Source of the DNA: Zasmidium citrigriseum
Lineage: Eukaryota > Ascomycota > Dothideomycetes > Mycosphaerellales > Mycosphaerellaceae
Direction: 5' to 3'
NCBI GenBank assembly: GCA_002786025.1
Contig: NHNW01000019.1
Coordinates: 62,001 to 126,000 of the forward strand
DNA: 64,000 nt
In this document: positions 33,012-44,749 of the stretch, piece after piece
Layout of the letters: the number at the start of each line of letters is the position of its first letter
How positions within the stretch are numbered: the stretch's first letter is position 1
Program-made: the position numbers and the translations under genes
Notes under the pieces: generated by a model
Seen by the model: only the letters and a program-made list of their open reading frames with translations
What the model was told of the DNA's origin: nothing
Database searches by the model: none

Positions 33012-34734
33012 GCTGGTCGGTCACGTGTAGTTCCGACTGTCTGATGCTGGGGTCGTGTTCGTAGGGTCGGCGAGGGCATTGGACGGCGGTCGTCTCTGGC
33101 AGAAAGCGGTATCCTGCGGTATGGGATCGGGTTGGGACGCGTCCTGGTCGTGTATTCTTGCTGGAGAGAATGCCGTATAGAGGTATGTCCTGGTATTCGA
33201 CTAGCTGACAGCCTCGAATTGGCGAGAAAGTGGCATGTTCAGCCTGGTGCAAGTGGTAGGACTGCTCTCGAGGACCAGACGCAACAGCATGTTGATGTGA
33301 AGACGCGCTTGAGCTCGACCACGCGCCGCTAGCGTCGGCTGCTCCCGTCCCAGCGCCAATGACGTGGGGCAGCCAATTTATCTTCGCTTTCTTCAACATT
33401 GGAATTCTGGAACAAGTTGGGAGTCTTGAAAGCTCATTTCATATACAGTATATACAAGCCGTATATCATTTCTTATGATATACCAGGTGTGTTCGCCTTG
33501 GTCAAATGGCAAGACACCACGTCCCGAAGCCGATGGCCTGTGCTTCGGCTTGCCGCTGCCTCCCACGCTCGATCCCGATCGCTTGTCTTTCGCGTTTCCT
33601 CCTCTTTCACCTCCATCACATGCGCATTGGGACGACACACCGGCACCGCCAGAAAGCCCAAGCGGCACATCAATGCCGGCCCCATCGATGAGGTCCATGG
33701 CGCCGTTGAGTACCGCTTGCGACCTTTGCCTGAGGCCAGCTCGACTCAGCATCCGCTGCCCACGACTCAATGCTCGACGCCGATCGCTGAGATGGGACAG
33801 CCATGACGTACGAACTACGAACCCGCTCAGGAACACCTGTTCGCGCATTGAACATGTGTGCCGATGTGGAGTGGTTCACAGACGACCAAACCTTTGGAAA
33901 TTGATGCAGTAACTATATCTCCCAGAACCAGAGTTGCGGCTTTATACCAAGCGGCCCTTCCTTGCTATACAACAGCGAAAACAACCACTGCCAGCTGCAA
34001 GAAGAATAGCCTGACTCTGCAAACTTCGCCATACAAAGCAAAAACGCCTAATCGAAGCTATGGCCTTCCTATTTTTCTCCGATCCAGTGTGAGCTCTTCT
34101 GCGATCATGCCTGACCTCAACGATCGAACGTCACCTACATGCAGGTTCTGACTCGAAGCGCGCCAAAGGGACATCCCCCGGACGGGAGGCTTGCATACCC
34201 ACACGCCCAACCTCACCTGGTTGGATTCTCAATTACTTCAAACGCTGTGAGACTTTTGTGCCTGACAGTGGTTGCTGATGCACCTCTGCGGCTCTCAGTC
34301 AGTGGCGCATCGATCGCTTTGAGTCCTCTTCCCTCGCATCCGCCAACAACCAGAAACTGGTGATAGAGTTCGACCTCATCGAACGATATCGTGACCTTGG
34401 GCGATGGGGGCAGCATTGGACATCGTGCGATTGTCACATGCTTGACTCGACAGCTGTTCGCACCGCTGTGACCGCACACCTGATGGCCCTTTTGAGCGAC
34501 TGTTCAGGAACAGCGCCAGTAGGGAGGCTGGAACCGCAAGTCAGTAATCCCTATGGACAGTAAGTAGATATAAGCCCTCTACATTGTGCCGTCTTTGCTA
34601 TCCACATCAGGGACCTATCTCTTCATTCTTCTGCTCCATCCCTCCTCTTAGCAGGACTGCTATACCTTTGCCCAGATCGAAGTCATCTTCGTCCATCTCG
34701 ACGACTTGCAACATCGACCTGCAACTAGCAGCAC
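33012..34734. other. 1.7-kb intergenic, no supported gene
   Basis: Overlapping frames of 60-200 codons lie on both strands (for example 33,393-33,848 minus from an ATG) but none shows a domain, signal peptide or splice structure I trust. The part closest to 34,735 is pyrimidine-rich, as in a long fungal 5' leader for the aquaglyceroporin. Confidence 0.5.
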
Positions 34735-36097
34735 ATGACCATGTCTGCTCTTCGAGAGATGCCCTCCTTGGAGGGCCGAACTCTGCACTCTGCTCGGACG
34801 AACAACGACGATGACTCCAACAAGTCTGGGCAAAAGGACAGCATGTCTTTGAACAGCCCCGCCGGTATCACCAGCCCACCCGGTGCCTGGCCACCTTTGG
34901 ATAATGGCCCTCCATCTGGTCGACGCCCTAGCCAGAAGACGTCGATGACACTTATCCAACCACGTACTTGGATGGGTCTGCAGCCTCAAGCTCCTTTGCA
35001 AGAAGAGCACGACGATGCCGAGCACAACGATCTCTGGTGGTCCAAGGTCAAGATCTCGCTCAAGGAGCCCTTCGCCGAGATGTGGGGTACCTTCATTCTG
35101 GTCCTCTTCGGTACGGCATAAAATCCAGATTGTGGTTGACTCCAGCTGATGCGTTACAGGCTGCGGTGGCATTGCCCAGGTCTCGCTCGGAAAGAACTTC
35201 CCCAATACTTCTCCTGACGGCTACGGCTACGGCGATTGGCAGAGCATCAACTGGTGCTTCGGCTTGGGACTTATGTTGGGTGTCTACGTCGCCGGTGACA
35301 GTGGTGCTTATCTGAAGTGAGCATCTCTCAGTCCCCACCAAATCACACATACTGACCGCATTCCAGCCCCGCCGTTACCTTCGCCAGCTGTGTTCTTCGC
35401 AAGCTGCCATGGCGACGCATGCCTCTCTACATCATCGGTCAACTTCTAGGAGGCTTCCTCGCAGCCGGCGTCGTCTACGCCAACTACATCAACAGCATCA
35501 ACGCAGTCGAGGGCCACAACGTCCGCACCGTCCCACCGGCTACCAATGCAACCGCCGGCATCTTCGCCACCTACCCAGCCGACGACTTGACCAAAGCCAG
35601 CCAATTCTTCGAACAGTTCATCGCCAGCAGTCTCCTCATGTTCTTGATCCTCGCCCTGCAGGACGACTCGAATAAGGGCAGCTTCATCGCTAGCGGGTCC
35701 TGGTTCCCACTTTGCTTGTTCTTCGTCATGGTAAACTTCACCTCTCCCAGCCCATAAGCCACGCGAACTAACATCATTCTCTCAGTTCGGCATCGGCGCC
35801 GCCTTCGGCTGGCAAACCGGCTTCGCCATCAACCTCGCCCGAGACTTCGGCCCTCGCCTCTGGACCTACTGCGTCGGCTACGGCACCGACGTCTGGTCCG
35901 CGGGAGGGTACTACTTCTGGATCCCCATGGTGGCGCCCTTCCCGGGCTGCCTCTTCGGCGGCATCCTCTACGACTTGTTCATCTACACCGGCAAGAGCCC
36001 TATCAACCAGCCTTGGTTCGGTCTCGGTCAACTTATCCAGCCGCATAAGGCGATTAAGGATCGTGTCGATCAGCAGAAGGCTGAGGGTCTTGTCTAG
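34735..36097 (+). CDS. Aquaglyceroporin with NPA and NLA boxes
   Basis: Exons 34735-35110, 35160-35316, 35367-35730, 35786-36097 (402 residues; introns 49-55 bp). It is an MIP-family channel for glycerol and possibly water in the plasma membrane, used in turgor and osmotic adjustment. A hydrophilic N-tail of about 110 residues precedes six TM segments. The first selectivity box is NPA (178-180, created by the second intron join). The second reads NLARDFGPR (315-323), so the usual NPA Pro is Leu, as in yeast Fps1. Asp after the pore Arg marks the glycerol-facilitator branch. The C-tail is short. ATGs at 34735 and 34741 are both possible starts. Confidence 0.92.
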
Positions 36098-36530
36098 ATT
36101 ATATCGACAGAGGGGGAACGGATCAACAGAACGGATCTGGAATGAAGAGATGGGGAGGGAATGCACTGGATTTGTGTATTGGGAGGAATTGAAAAAGTCA
36201 AAAGGGTCGAACAGTACCTGACTCTACGGATATGATCTCCTTGTAATGGGTTTTCGACGGCACCATTGGACGGTCTCATTGTGGTCATTATGGAAGAGAT
36301 GTTCTTGTACAATAGTCTTACGAGTGAATGAATGAACTCTGAACCAACACCGCTGCTGGCTCTCCCAAGACCAATGTGTGTGCTTTTGTGTAAATGTGTA
36401 CGAGCTACTACCTATTACGAAACCCCCTTGGATCAACAAGAAGAGAAGAGAAAAAGAACGCCAGGTCCTGATTATCCCATTGCCAGCCAGTTGTTCCTTC
36501 AGCCCAATACCGAAGATATAGAGGGACCTC
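36098..36530. other. Intergenic between convergent genes
   Basis: 3' flanks of the aquaglyceroporin and the secreted Ser/Thr-rich gene; no coding sequence supported. Confidence 0.55.
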
Positions 36531-38229
36531 TTAGTGCTTTCGACGATAGTACGGCCCCATCGCCGCCCTGGCCCTGGCCGTAACAACAACATCCGTAGCC
36601 GTCGCACTCGCAACCGTCGTCACCGTCCCATTCCCCTGAGCTTGAAAAGCAGGATCCAACCCAACCTCCACAATCGCACAAACAGGACTATCATCAAGCT
36701 CCTCCTCCGATCCCAACGCCAAAAGCCGTCCATAATTACTCTGACACAGCGCAAAAACATCCCCGTCCGGCGGCGTCGTCAGAACACCCCTACACGCATC
36801 TACCAGCAGCACGCGCTGGTTCCCTCCCTCGGGCAGGTCTTCGGGGTTGGCCCAGTACAAGAAGGGGATCCCGGCTGGTGCTAGTTCGGTGATTACGGTT
36901 GAGAAGAGACCGCGGTTTACGAGCTCGTTGTCGGAGTTGATGCTGAAGTCTTGGCCTTGGGAGCGGTCGGTGGCTGTGAAGGCTAGGGCGCTGCCGTTGA
37001 TTACGTTGACGCCGCTGCCGTAGAAGGTGCCGTTTGCGGAGGTGATGGTGAGTTTGAAGGTTCCTGTTGGGCGGGGCGTGGGGGTTGTTATTGTGGTTGT
37101 TGTGTAGGAGGTTCCGGTTGTGGAGACGGAGGTTATGACGGAGGGGACCTGGGGAGGGGTTAGTTGGGGTGTTTGGGGAGGGGAGGGATGGGTGCGTACG
37201 GTTGTGTTGCGGATGTCGGTGCTTGTCACCGTGAGAGTTGTTATGGGGCTGCTTGTACTGGTTATTACGCCGCTTGAGAGGATGCCGGTGTTGCGGACCT
37301 ATTACTCGGTCAGGAACATCTTGTTCAACTAAGGTTAGAGCGAAGATGCCTTACCGTAGTCGTTCGTGTGACAGTAGTGCCGGTAAAGACGGTTGACGTC
37401 TCCGTCACGGTTTCAGAAGCAGTCATACTCTCAGCGACGCAGCTACAAGCAGCCGCGATGCCGTAGTTCAATCTGTATCTTCGTAGTGATTCTCTGCATT
37501 GCGGACGCGTTGGGCCGTCGCCTTGCTGACGTGGCACAACGCCGGGGGAGGGGTCGGGACCGGGGGTGGAAGAGGCAGAGGTCTCTCCGGTGCAGATGTA
37601 GTCGAAGTCGGTGCTGTTGATGTAAGTTAGTGCCGATTCGTGCGCATTGCTTCTATTCTTTCATCTTACATGGTGGAAGTAGCCTCGACATTGATGATGC
37701 TCGTGCTTACGCCGCTCGTTGCCGTGGAGTTTTGGGTGAGGGTGCTATAAAGGTCAGTATAGTGTTGGAGGCCATCTCAAGGGCACTTATCACGATGTCG
37801 TTGTCACAGTCGAAGTGCTTCAAACCCATGTCAGCTGTGAGGTCCAACGGTATAGACGGTATTTTGCTTACTTGGTAACAACATCTGTAGAACTGAAGAC
37901 CGTCGAAGCGTATCGAGTGACGGTGATGATGGTTGTTGGGTTTCTGGGCTTGTTCAGCAGGGCATATCTCCTCTGATGGTTAGAGATAGGACGTACGCAG
38001 TGACTACCGTGGTCGAAGTTGTTTCAGGGATGAATGCGCTGCAGAAACTCGTCCTCTGGGCAGGATAGCGGGAAAGACAATTTACTGCACCGGCCGTTGG
38101 CTGAATAGTGCAAGTGCTGGCCGGGTTCTGTGTCGTGGGTCCTCCTTGTCTTCGCTCCAGTTGCGTCTGAGGTATGGCAAAGCCGAGAGAGGCCAAAGAA
38201 AGTAAAAGAGTCTTCTGAATGATCGACAT
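36531..38229 (-). CDS. Secreted Ser/Thr-rich cell-surface-like protein, seven exons
   Basis: Minus-strand exons: 37997-38229, 37872-37943, 37794-37817, 37670-37744, 37355-37613, 37200-37298, 36531-37148, giving 459 residues. All introns are GT-AG, 49-56 bp; the first four are phase 2 and the last two phase 0. Exon 3 is only 24 nt. The N-terminus MSIIQKTLLLSLASLGFAIPQ is a signal peptide. A Cys cluster follows (CTIQPTAGAVNC and FC), then Thr/Ser/Val-rich linkers assembled from short exons, a second Cys-containing stretch (DYICTG, PQCRES, AACSC), more linkers, and a globular C-terminus with FYGSGVNVINGSALAFTA and FLYWANPEDLPEG. O-glycosylation is likely. No GPI signal or known enzyme motif is seen. 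It is probably a wall-associated or extracellular protein; no family is recognised. Confidence 0.78.
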
Positions 38230-39288
38230 GTTCGCGGCAAACAGTGGAGAAACGAGGGTGTGAGGGATGGTGGATGGAGGGAAATACGGACGGTAAGGGT
38301 GGAGGGTAGATATACCACTCCGCCGCTCGCACTCACTTACATTTCCTCAGCTGATGCCAAAACTCAGCTCGCGTCTTGAAAGAAGGCCATCATGCACACA
38401 GCGTCTGATTGATATTAGCTTGCACCAGCTGCAGTGGTTGGTGATCAGAACTCGGCGAATGATTCCAGAGACCGCCACCGCAAGAACATCCTTCCAGCAC
38501 CGGTCGATCGGGAGACTTCATCTTCCAAGGCCGCGACCTTGGACATGTAACTTGGAGGCTTTCGCTTGCTGTGACAGCACGTTCGATGTTAGCGTCAAGC
38601 CAGCCTTGTACAGCAGCTTGTTCTTTATGCACCCCTGCACTAGCGGGCGACGAGACACTTGTGGGGTGACGTTGCACAAGCCTCCAAACTTCGAAAGGGC
38701 AAGTATGGCTTTTCAGTGAGACTGTGTGTCTTCGAGTACGAGGTCTGACAAAGGGGGATTTGAAACCGCGAGATGAAAAGGATCGATGGTCGGTGATGCT
38801 AGTGAGGTGTTTCTTGAGCTGTTGTCAGGGATTGTAGTCGCGGCCAGGAATGGTAGAAGGTCGCTGTATGAAGGCGTTTTGTTCGCGTGGTATGGCCGTT
38901 TGTTCCGCCCCTGAGCGTGCGAAGAAGAATGTCTAGATCTCGATGCCGGCATCCCAGCTGCTGAGCTGATTCTGCCTCTGCCTCTGAATGCATTTCAGAA
39001 CCTGCGAGAGTCTTGTGCATGGAGTATAAGCTCTCTCTCCGTGGTCTGATCGATGACATGAGTCCAGCCATGGAGTGACGACCATTTGGTCCAGTACGTC
39101 GGATGACCACTTGTATTGCTTTGAAGCGCGACTTGCAAACGCACGACGTTCAAGATTAGCCGGCTGTGCAAGTACGCCGGACGTTGTCCCAGTAGAGCGT
39201 CATGTCTTCCCTCTGGAAATCCAGGGGATGACTGTTTGATCATGGTCAGCGGCGTGTCGCTGGCCACATCGCTGGAAGAGTCTGTTCC
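38230..39288. other. Intergenic, no supported gene
   Basis: A minus-strand frame at 38,995-39,243 begins with an ATG (MIKQSSPGFPEG) and has somewhat protein-like composition, but no splice partner or homology is recognised. The region upstream of the secreted gene has no clear promoter motif. Confidence 0.45.
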
Positions 39289-39823
39289 TTAACACCCCAC
39301 ATAGGAGCCCCCGCCACGCAGCACATGAATTCTGCGATCTGCATTAGCTCGAGGAAGGCATCAGTCTTTGTCGCCAGGCAGCATACCTATAGACGATCCA
39401 GACGCCATCGTCAAGCCGCTGCCAGTAAACAATACAGCTACCTTCTCGCCCGATCACGTTCCCGTTCCTGGTCTCCTTATCGTGGACCATAGCATACACC
39501 TCGGCGGATCTCGATCCTCTATGAACTTTGGATGTTACATTCTGCACCTCCCAACTTAGAGTGGAATCTTTCGCGAGGTTTTCATCTATATTCTCGTAAA
39601 GTGCTTGCCGTGAACTAGCATACGAAAATGGGAAGTCACCCAGTCTATGGCCGACCATTTTAAAATCTTCGTGTACATGCCGAAGAAGTAAAGGCGAACA
39701 TCTGAAGCTGGGAGTCTGAACTTCTCCTGCGATTTGCCGAGTGAGGTGTTCGAGGTATTCTGCGGTAGAGTTGTACTGGCACTGGTCGAGCTCGTGTCGT
39801 GATGGTGTCGCGTCGGTTGTCAT
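39289..39823 (-). CDS. Small tandem-family protein, copy A
   Basis: Exon 1 39387-39823, intron 39332-39386 (55 bp, phase 2), exon 2 39289-39331; 159 residues. Without splicing the frame ends by chance at nearly the same length, but splicing gives the C-terminus YRIHVLRGGGSYVGC, which matches copy B. Conserved blocks with copies B and C: YLEHLTRQI, SPLLLRHVHEDF, VTSKVHRGSRSAEVYAMV, GREG and GVWIVYR. The layout (helical N-terminus, then alternating strands ending VWIVYR) suggests an NTF2/SnoaL-like fold, but that is inference. No signal peptide or TM. Function unknown. It heads a cluster of three in the same orientation. Confidence 0.75.
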
Positions 39824-40082
39824 TGCGGTGCTCGTGGCAGCTGTTGAGTGGGGTGGGACAGATGTATTGTGAAGGATTCATTCGGCTGCAATTGTCGAAT
39901 GAACAGTTAAGCCGCATCCGAAACGAAGATGAAGAGTAGCGCCTCTGACGAGTTGATGACTCGTAGCGCAACGACGTTTCTATGATCCTGGACAGGGGCG
40001 GGGTCCCACATGAGTAGCATGAACTCTAACGGATTGTCGTCGTGTTGCCAGCTGAGCCGATGTGATGGACGATCTCCCTTCT

Positions 40083-40629
40083 TCACCATCCAACAAACGA
40101 GCCTCCGCCTCGCAGCGTCTGGACTCTAAAGGTCAAGATTCGTGTTAGCCTCGGACGGTATCAAATAGAAACATCGAGCACCACACCTATGAGCAATCCA
40201 TCGGCCATTGTCAGGATCTCTCTCGAAGTAGAAGATGCAGGCGCCCTCACGTCCAAATGCCTTCACGTGCCTGGTTTCCTTGGCTCGGACCATAAAGAAC
40301 ACTTCGGCTGATTTCGACCCTCGATGAACGTGAGCAGTCATATTGAAGGGCGTGAAAGCCAGAGCTTGGTCCTCCTTGAAGACTTTCTCCACATCTTCGT
40401 AGTGAGATTCCAGTCCAGTATTGGCAGGAAACGGGCAGTCATCCTCGGAGTTTCTAACCACGGTGAAATCTTTGTGCATGTACTTGAGCAGCAAGGACGA
40501 GTTCTTGAAGTCGGGAGTCTGAAGTTCGGCCAGAAGTCGGCGGGTGAGGTCTTCCAGAAATGCCGCAAAAGATCGAAATCGGCGTCGGTCGAACTCGTAG
40601 TCCTCTATTGGCATCGTCTTCTCCGTCAT
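40083..40629 (-). CDS. Small tandem-family protein, copy B
   Basis: Exon 1 40187-40629, intron 40126-40186 (61 bp, phase 2), exon 2 40083-40125; 161 residues, ATG 40629. The unspliced frame reaches a stop (TAG) at the intron's own 3' end. Splicing gives HRVQTLRGGGSFVGW, matching copy A and proving the intron. Shared blocks: FLEDLTRRL, SSLLLKYMHKDF, DDCPF, MTAHVHRGSKSAEVFFMV, FGREG and GRWIAHR. No signal peptide. It lies about 640 bp from the second RIP island. Function unknown; an NTF2-like fold is only inferred from the pattern. Confidence 0.77.
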
Positions 40630-41269
40630 TGTGCGCTTGCGTGGGTGCTATAGCGGATCGGTTCGATCATGAAGTGACAAACTGCTTGGCACCACCCGCC
40701 GGGTTCTAGAGCCATTTTTTGAAACCAAGATGAGAAGGAGCACTTCTGAGCTTGACCCCTGTCCTTCGATGATCCTGGTGAAGAGCGGGGCTCCATTTAA
40801 GCTCTTTCTCATGAACTCTAGCGTAGCATGCTTGGTGAACGACGCGACGAACCTGCAGACAGATTCGAAGAATTGGGAAGCTCCCTATGATACGTCGACG
40901 TCATGTTGCATGTTGCTCGAGTTGTGCTCGAGAAATTCGTCAGACCGCTCTCAACCAGGCGCCCTCGTGTAAATCAATCTGGAGTTTCCCGGATATTACT
41001 CAGTCGTCAGGCCAGACATGCGGCTTCAGTCATCCGGTTGAGCAGCTCGCGAAGTTTAGGCGAGAAGATTCATGGATACCATCCCAGCTCGGCAACTGAC
41101 GGGTTTATAGTCCTTCGGCCTGGGAGCCGGTGGTATGGCTGGCTTGTCCATTCCAATTGGCGGTATCGACACATTAAACCAGTTTTATCGCCAGCCAAGG
41201 GTGGTTCCGAGAAGGGTTTGGTGTCAATATAGTGCAGCGATATTACTTGTCTGTGACCTTGTTAATTAT
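40630..41269. other. Intergenic flank of the second RIP island
   Basis: Normal composition with CA and TG present. Short frames only. It is the upstream region of copy B, so the promoter of that gene must lie here, close to silenced DNA. Confidence 0.5.
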
Positions 41270-41679
41270 GTTATTGTCTAACTACTAAGGTAGTAGAAAC
41301 TATACCCCTTTAAGAAGAAGGTTAAGCCTTCTTAAGCCTTATTAAGGGCGTGTTGTTTACGCGTTAACTCTAGCGCGTAATAGCTACTATCTAGTCTTCT
41401 TAGTTTCTTAATCGATATCTATTATAAGGTAGTAGTTATTAATACTACTACTCGCTACTATTACAGAGAAAGAGGAACTCGAGTTATAAGATATCTAGCG
41501 AGGTATAGTACTACCCTTAATTAATAATAATAGCGAGTCCTTCGCCTTCTAGTATCTATACTTTAACTAGTCCTTAGACGACTTTCTAGATAATAACATA
41601 ATTAAGTAGACTTAATTCTTAAAGGAGTAGATTAGAAAGCTTACTCTAATACTATTTAGTAATAATACTATATAATATC

Positions 41680-42660
41680 TAAGCGATAAGGAGGGTCGTT
41701 ACTACTACTAAGTAGAGCTAGAGTATATACTATTTACGCTTACTCGTAGGCTAGTATATAGCTATTAATATTATAATATAATAGAGTATAGCTAGGCGTA
41801 GGGTTAGATATCCTATATAATTAATAGAGCCGCTAAGGATCTCTATAAGTACTTTAGGCCTATAATCTACTAGTAGCTAGCTCTTAATAATCTTAAGACG
41901 CTCTAAAGGTACTACTATAAGACAAGACAAGCTAGCTATAGTAATAGACTACTATAGGGATTTATTAATAGTATCTTTTATAAGTTTACTTAGCCTAAAG
42001 ACGCTCGTCGCTTAGAGGTAGTAAGCTACCTATTCTAGCTACTACGCTAGTAATAGCGAGAAGATCTAGTATATTACTACCCTAGACGGCCTTATTATCT
42101 ATACCTTAGATCTAGAGCTTAGTCTAGCTAGTAATAGTATAATCTTCTAAGAATCTAGTATAGAAGCTAGGCTAAGAGTAATATTTCGCCCCCTTAGGTA
42201 TAAGTTATATCTTTATAGCGATAGTATATACTCTTCTTACTTTAGAGTTATCGAAGTACCTTATAATAACGCTACTAGACACTAGTATCTAACTAACGCG
42301 GAAATGCGAGCTAACTTCTTCTACTTATAAGCCTAGATTAGCGTCGAGATAGCGTTTAGTAGCTACTAGAAGTACTAGACCTTTAACTATAGTAGTAAGA
42401 CTCTACAAAGTAAATATTAGCCTATCTTATTATACTTCTTCGTATCTATATTACTTATAAACTACCTTAACTATATATAGACGGCCGAAAGGTTAGATAA
42501 TCTAATAGGAAGTATATTTAGCTACTACCTACCCCCTCTAGAGCGTTATCTAGGCTAGTATTACTAAGACTAATCGTATAGAAGTCGTTAGTACTAGAAA
42601 TAAAAGCGGTTAATATAGTAATTACGACGGGAAAATGTATTTATAGCTATAGCGATAGGG
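41680..42660 (+). pseudogene. Unassigned transposon ORF relic
   Basis: One plus-strand frame runs about 320 codons with TAA/TAG stops only and no indel. It is rich in Arg/Tyr/Leu and includes RRYYYKTRQASYSNRLL and FYKFT-stop-PKDARRLEVVSYLF. I do not recognise the family. Stops presumably replace Gln and Trp. Confidence 0.45.
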
Positions 42661-42879
42661 TAGTAGTTATTAATAATAGTAAAGTTTATAGATAAAGGAA
42701 GGCGTAAGAAAGCTAGCGTTTATTACTTAGCGTACCGAATATTAAAAGTTAGGAAGTAAGGATATTAAATTATATCTATTAATCGCAAGTTAGTCTTAAA
42801 TTTAAAGAATTAGTATAGTATATACGTCTATACGCGACTATATAAAGATTAAGCTATATTTACCCTTCCTAGATACTAA

Positions 42880-44027
42880 GAAAGACACTAAATACGGAGC
42901 TACTCGTAACGTTAGACTTTAGCTCCTTCGGCTAGCTCTTATTCCTTCTAATTCTTTATAATTACCTTTATTATTAACTACTATATTAAGTAACGGTCCT
43001 TACGCTCTTTACGATAGTTCTTAGCGTCCTTACGACGCTTCTTAGCCTCTAGCTCTATCTACTTCTTAAAGATAGCTATTATAGACTTAAAGCGGCCGTC
43101 CGCCTTACTTATAATATAATCTATAGCGAGTTACTAGCGTTTAGCCGACCTCCTTTAGCTATAAGCTAGCTACTCGTCTTCTAATACTAGATTATTACTA
43201 GTAAGGTCGATTTCCTTAATACCCTCTTCTTTCTTATTACGTATAATACTAAACTTCTTCTTTAGACCTACCGACTTAAACTCTACCTTACGCCGAGCCT
43301 ACGCCTACTTCTCTTTAAAGTCTAGCTCCTTAGCTTTCTTCTAGGCTTCCTTCTTATTAAGTAGGTTACTTAGACGTTAGATAGTAAGCTAATAGTTACT
43401 TATATTATAACTAGTACCCTATAGGCTATTCTTAACGCCCTCTTTAAACTTAGGTACCTACCCCTTAATCTACTACTCTAGAGCTACCTAGCCGCCTATT
43501 ACGGACCTCTTTAAGCTCTTCTTTAGAGCTAACGTCGTCTACGCTATAATCTTACTCTCTATTATAGTAAACTAATAATTAATAGACTCCTTCTCGCTTA
43601 TTAGATAGTTATAATACCCTAGTATTATATTAATAGCCTATAGTCGCTACTTCTCTAGCTATTTAGTATACGCCTTAGCCTACTCCTTAACGTTACTAGT
43701 CCTTATAGTATAGATTACTTTCTTAACTATAATATCTTCTATAAATATAATATCCTTCTTCGCTTTTAGCTTAGGCTAGCTAGCTAGAGTAGACGTACTA
43801 GTATTTATAGTACGAATCGTCTCCGCTATTATAGGCTAGGCCTAACGTAGAGGAGTAGTAGTAGTAGGCGTAGTAACGCTATTACCCTTAACTATACGTA
43901 GTAGTAACGACTAGACTAGCCTAAGCTACTTATAATAGGTTACTAGCGCTAGATCTTTAACTACTAGTAATAGCGACGAGCTTAGAGCGTTAATATTAAT
44001 CTAGTCGCCGCCGCTAGAGTAAGACAT
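42880..44027 (-). pseudogene. Unassigned basic transposon ORF relic keeping its ATG
   Basis: The minus-strand frame opens with a preserved ATG at 44027 (MSYSSGGD), then a Thr-rich stretch, and becomes Lys/Arg-rich and coiled-coil-like toward the end (IELEAKKRRKDAKNYRKERK). Interruptions are TAA/TAG. The composition recalls DNA- or RNA-binding accessory proteins of transposons, but no domain is recognised. The ATG survives as a rare TG inside the island. Confidence 0.45.
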
Positions 44028-44749
44028 ATTTACTAGTAAGTTGTTATATACGTACTATATACTATAGATAACTAATAGTAGTAGTAGAGCGAGTAGTACT
44101 ACTATCGCCTATAGTAGCGTATCGTTAAGGGGGGTTAGGTAGCGGTAGCTTACTCTACGGCGATTAATTATAAACCTATTAGGCCTACTAGGTATATTTA
44201 GCTAGTATCTAAGGTCGTCTATATCGTTATTATCTTACTAACGTATATATAGATAAGAAAGAAGAAGAAGAAGAAGCTATAGTAGTATTAATAGTAAGAC
44301 GCGCTCGCGTTATATTAAGTTCTCGATCTATAGGCTATATCGTTATCTTAACCTTAAAGAAGGTATACGCTTATACCCGTATAGTATACGGAGGCTAGCG
44401 TATACTATTACTATATTAAGTAAGCGGTAAGCGGTAATTAACGGACTCTTAAGACGAAGGTTAGTAGGCTCTTAACCCTAATTAACACTAATATTACTAT
44501 ATTAGACCTATACGGAAGCTATAAAACTAACCTATTAAAGGTCTCTAACGCTTAACGGATAAATACCGACGATACGGTTAAGGACTACCTCCCCTTTACA
44601 CTTAGGTAACACCCTGCCCCGGCTATGCTATCGGTGGAAATAGTCGACTGCCATGTGCATCATAGTATCCTTAGGATGCTAGATGCAAGGGTGAAAGCAA
44701 AGCTGAGTAAAGAAGCGACCTGGCTTCAACTAGTTCCATGAGGAACTTG

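Larger units (their letters stand above)
41270..44610. mobile_element. Second RIP-saturated island, inserted in the paralogue cluster
   Basis: CA/TG dinucleotides vanish at about 41,270 and return at about 44,610 (two CA sites in 41,641-42,240 by my count). The composition and word use are as in the first island. It contains two convergent coding relics, one on each strand. I could not define terminal repeats or a target duplication; the right edge is followed by normal sequence from ACACCCTGCCCCGG. It separates copy B from copy C of the small tandem family. Confidence 0.9.

Noticed and set aside
33393..33848. 151-codon minus-strand frame from an ATG
   Set aside because: Gly/Ser/Arg-rich with no domain, overlapped by equally long frames on the other strand.
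38995..39267. 90-codon minus-strand frame next to copy A
   Set aside because: Its first codon is GTG; from the ATG at 39243 there is no recognisable domain or splice partner.
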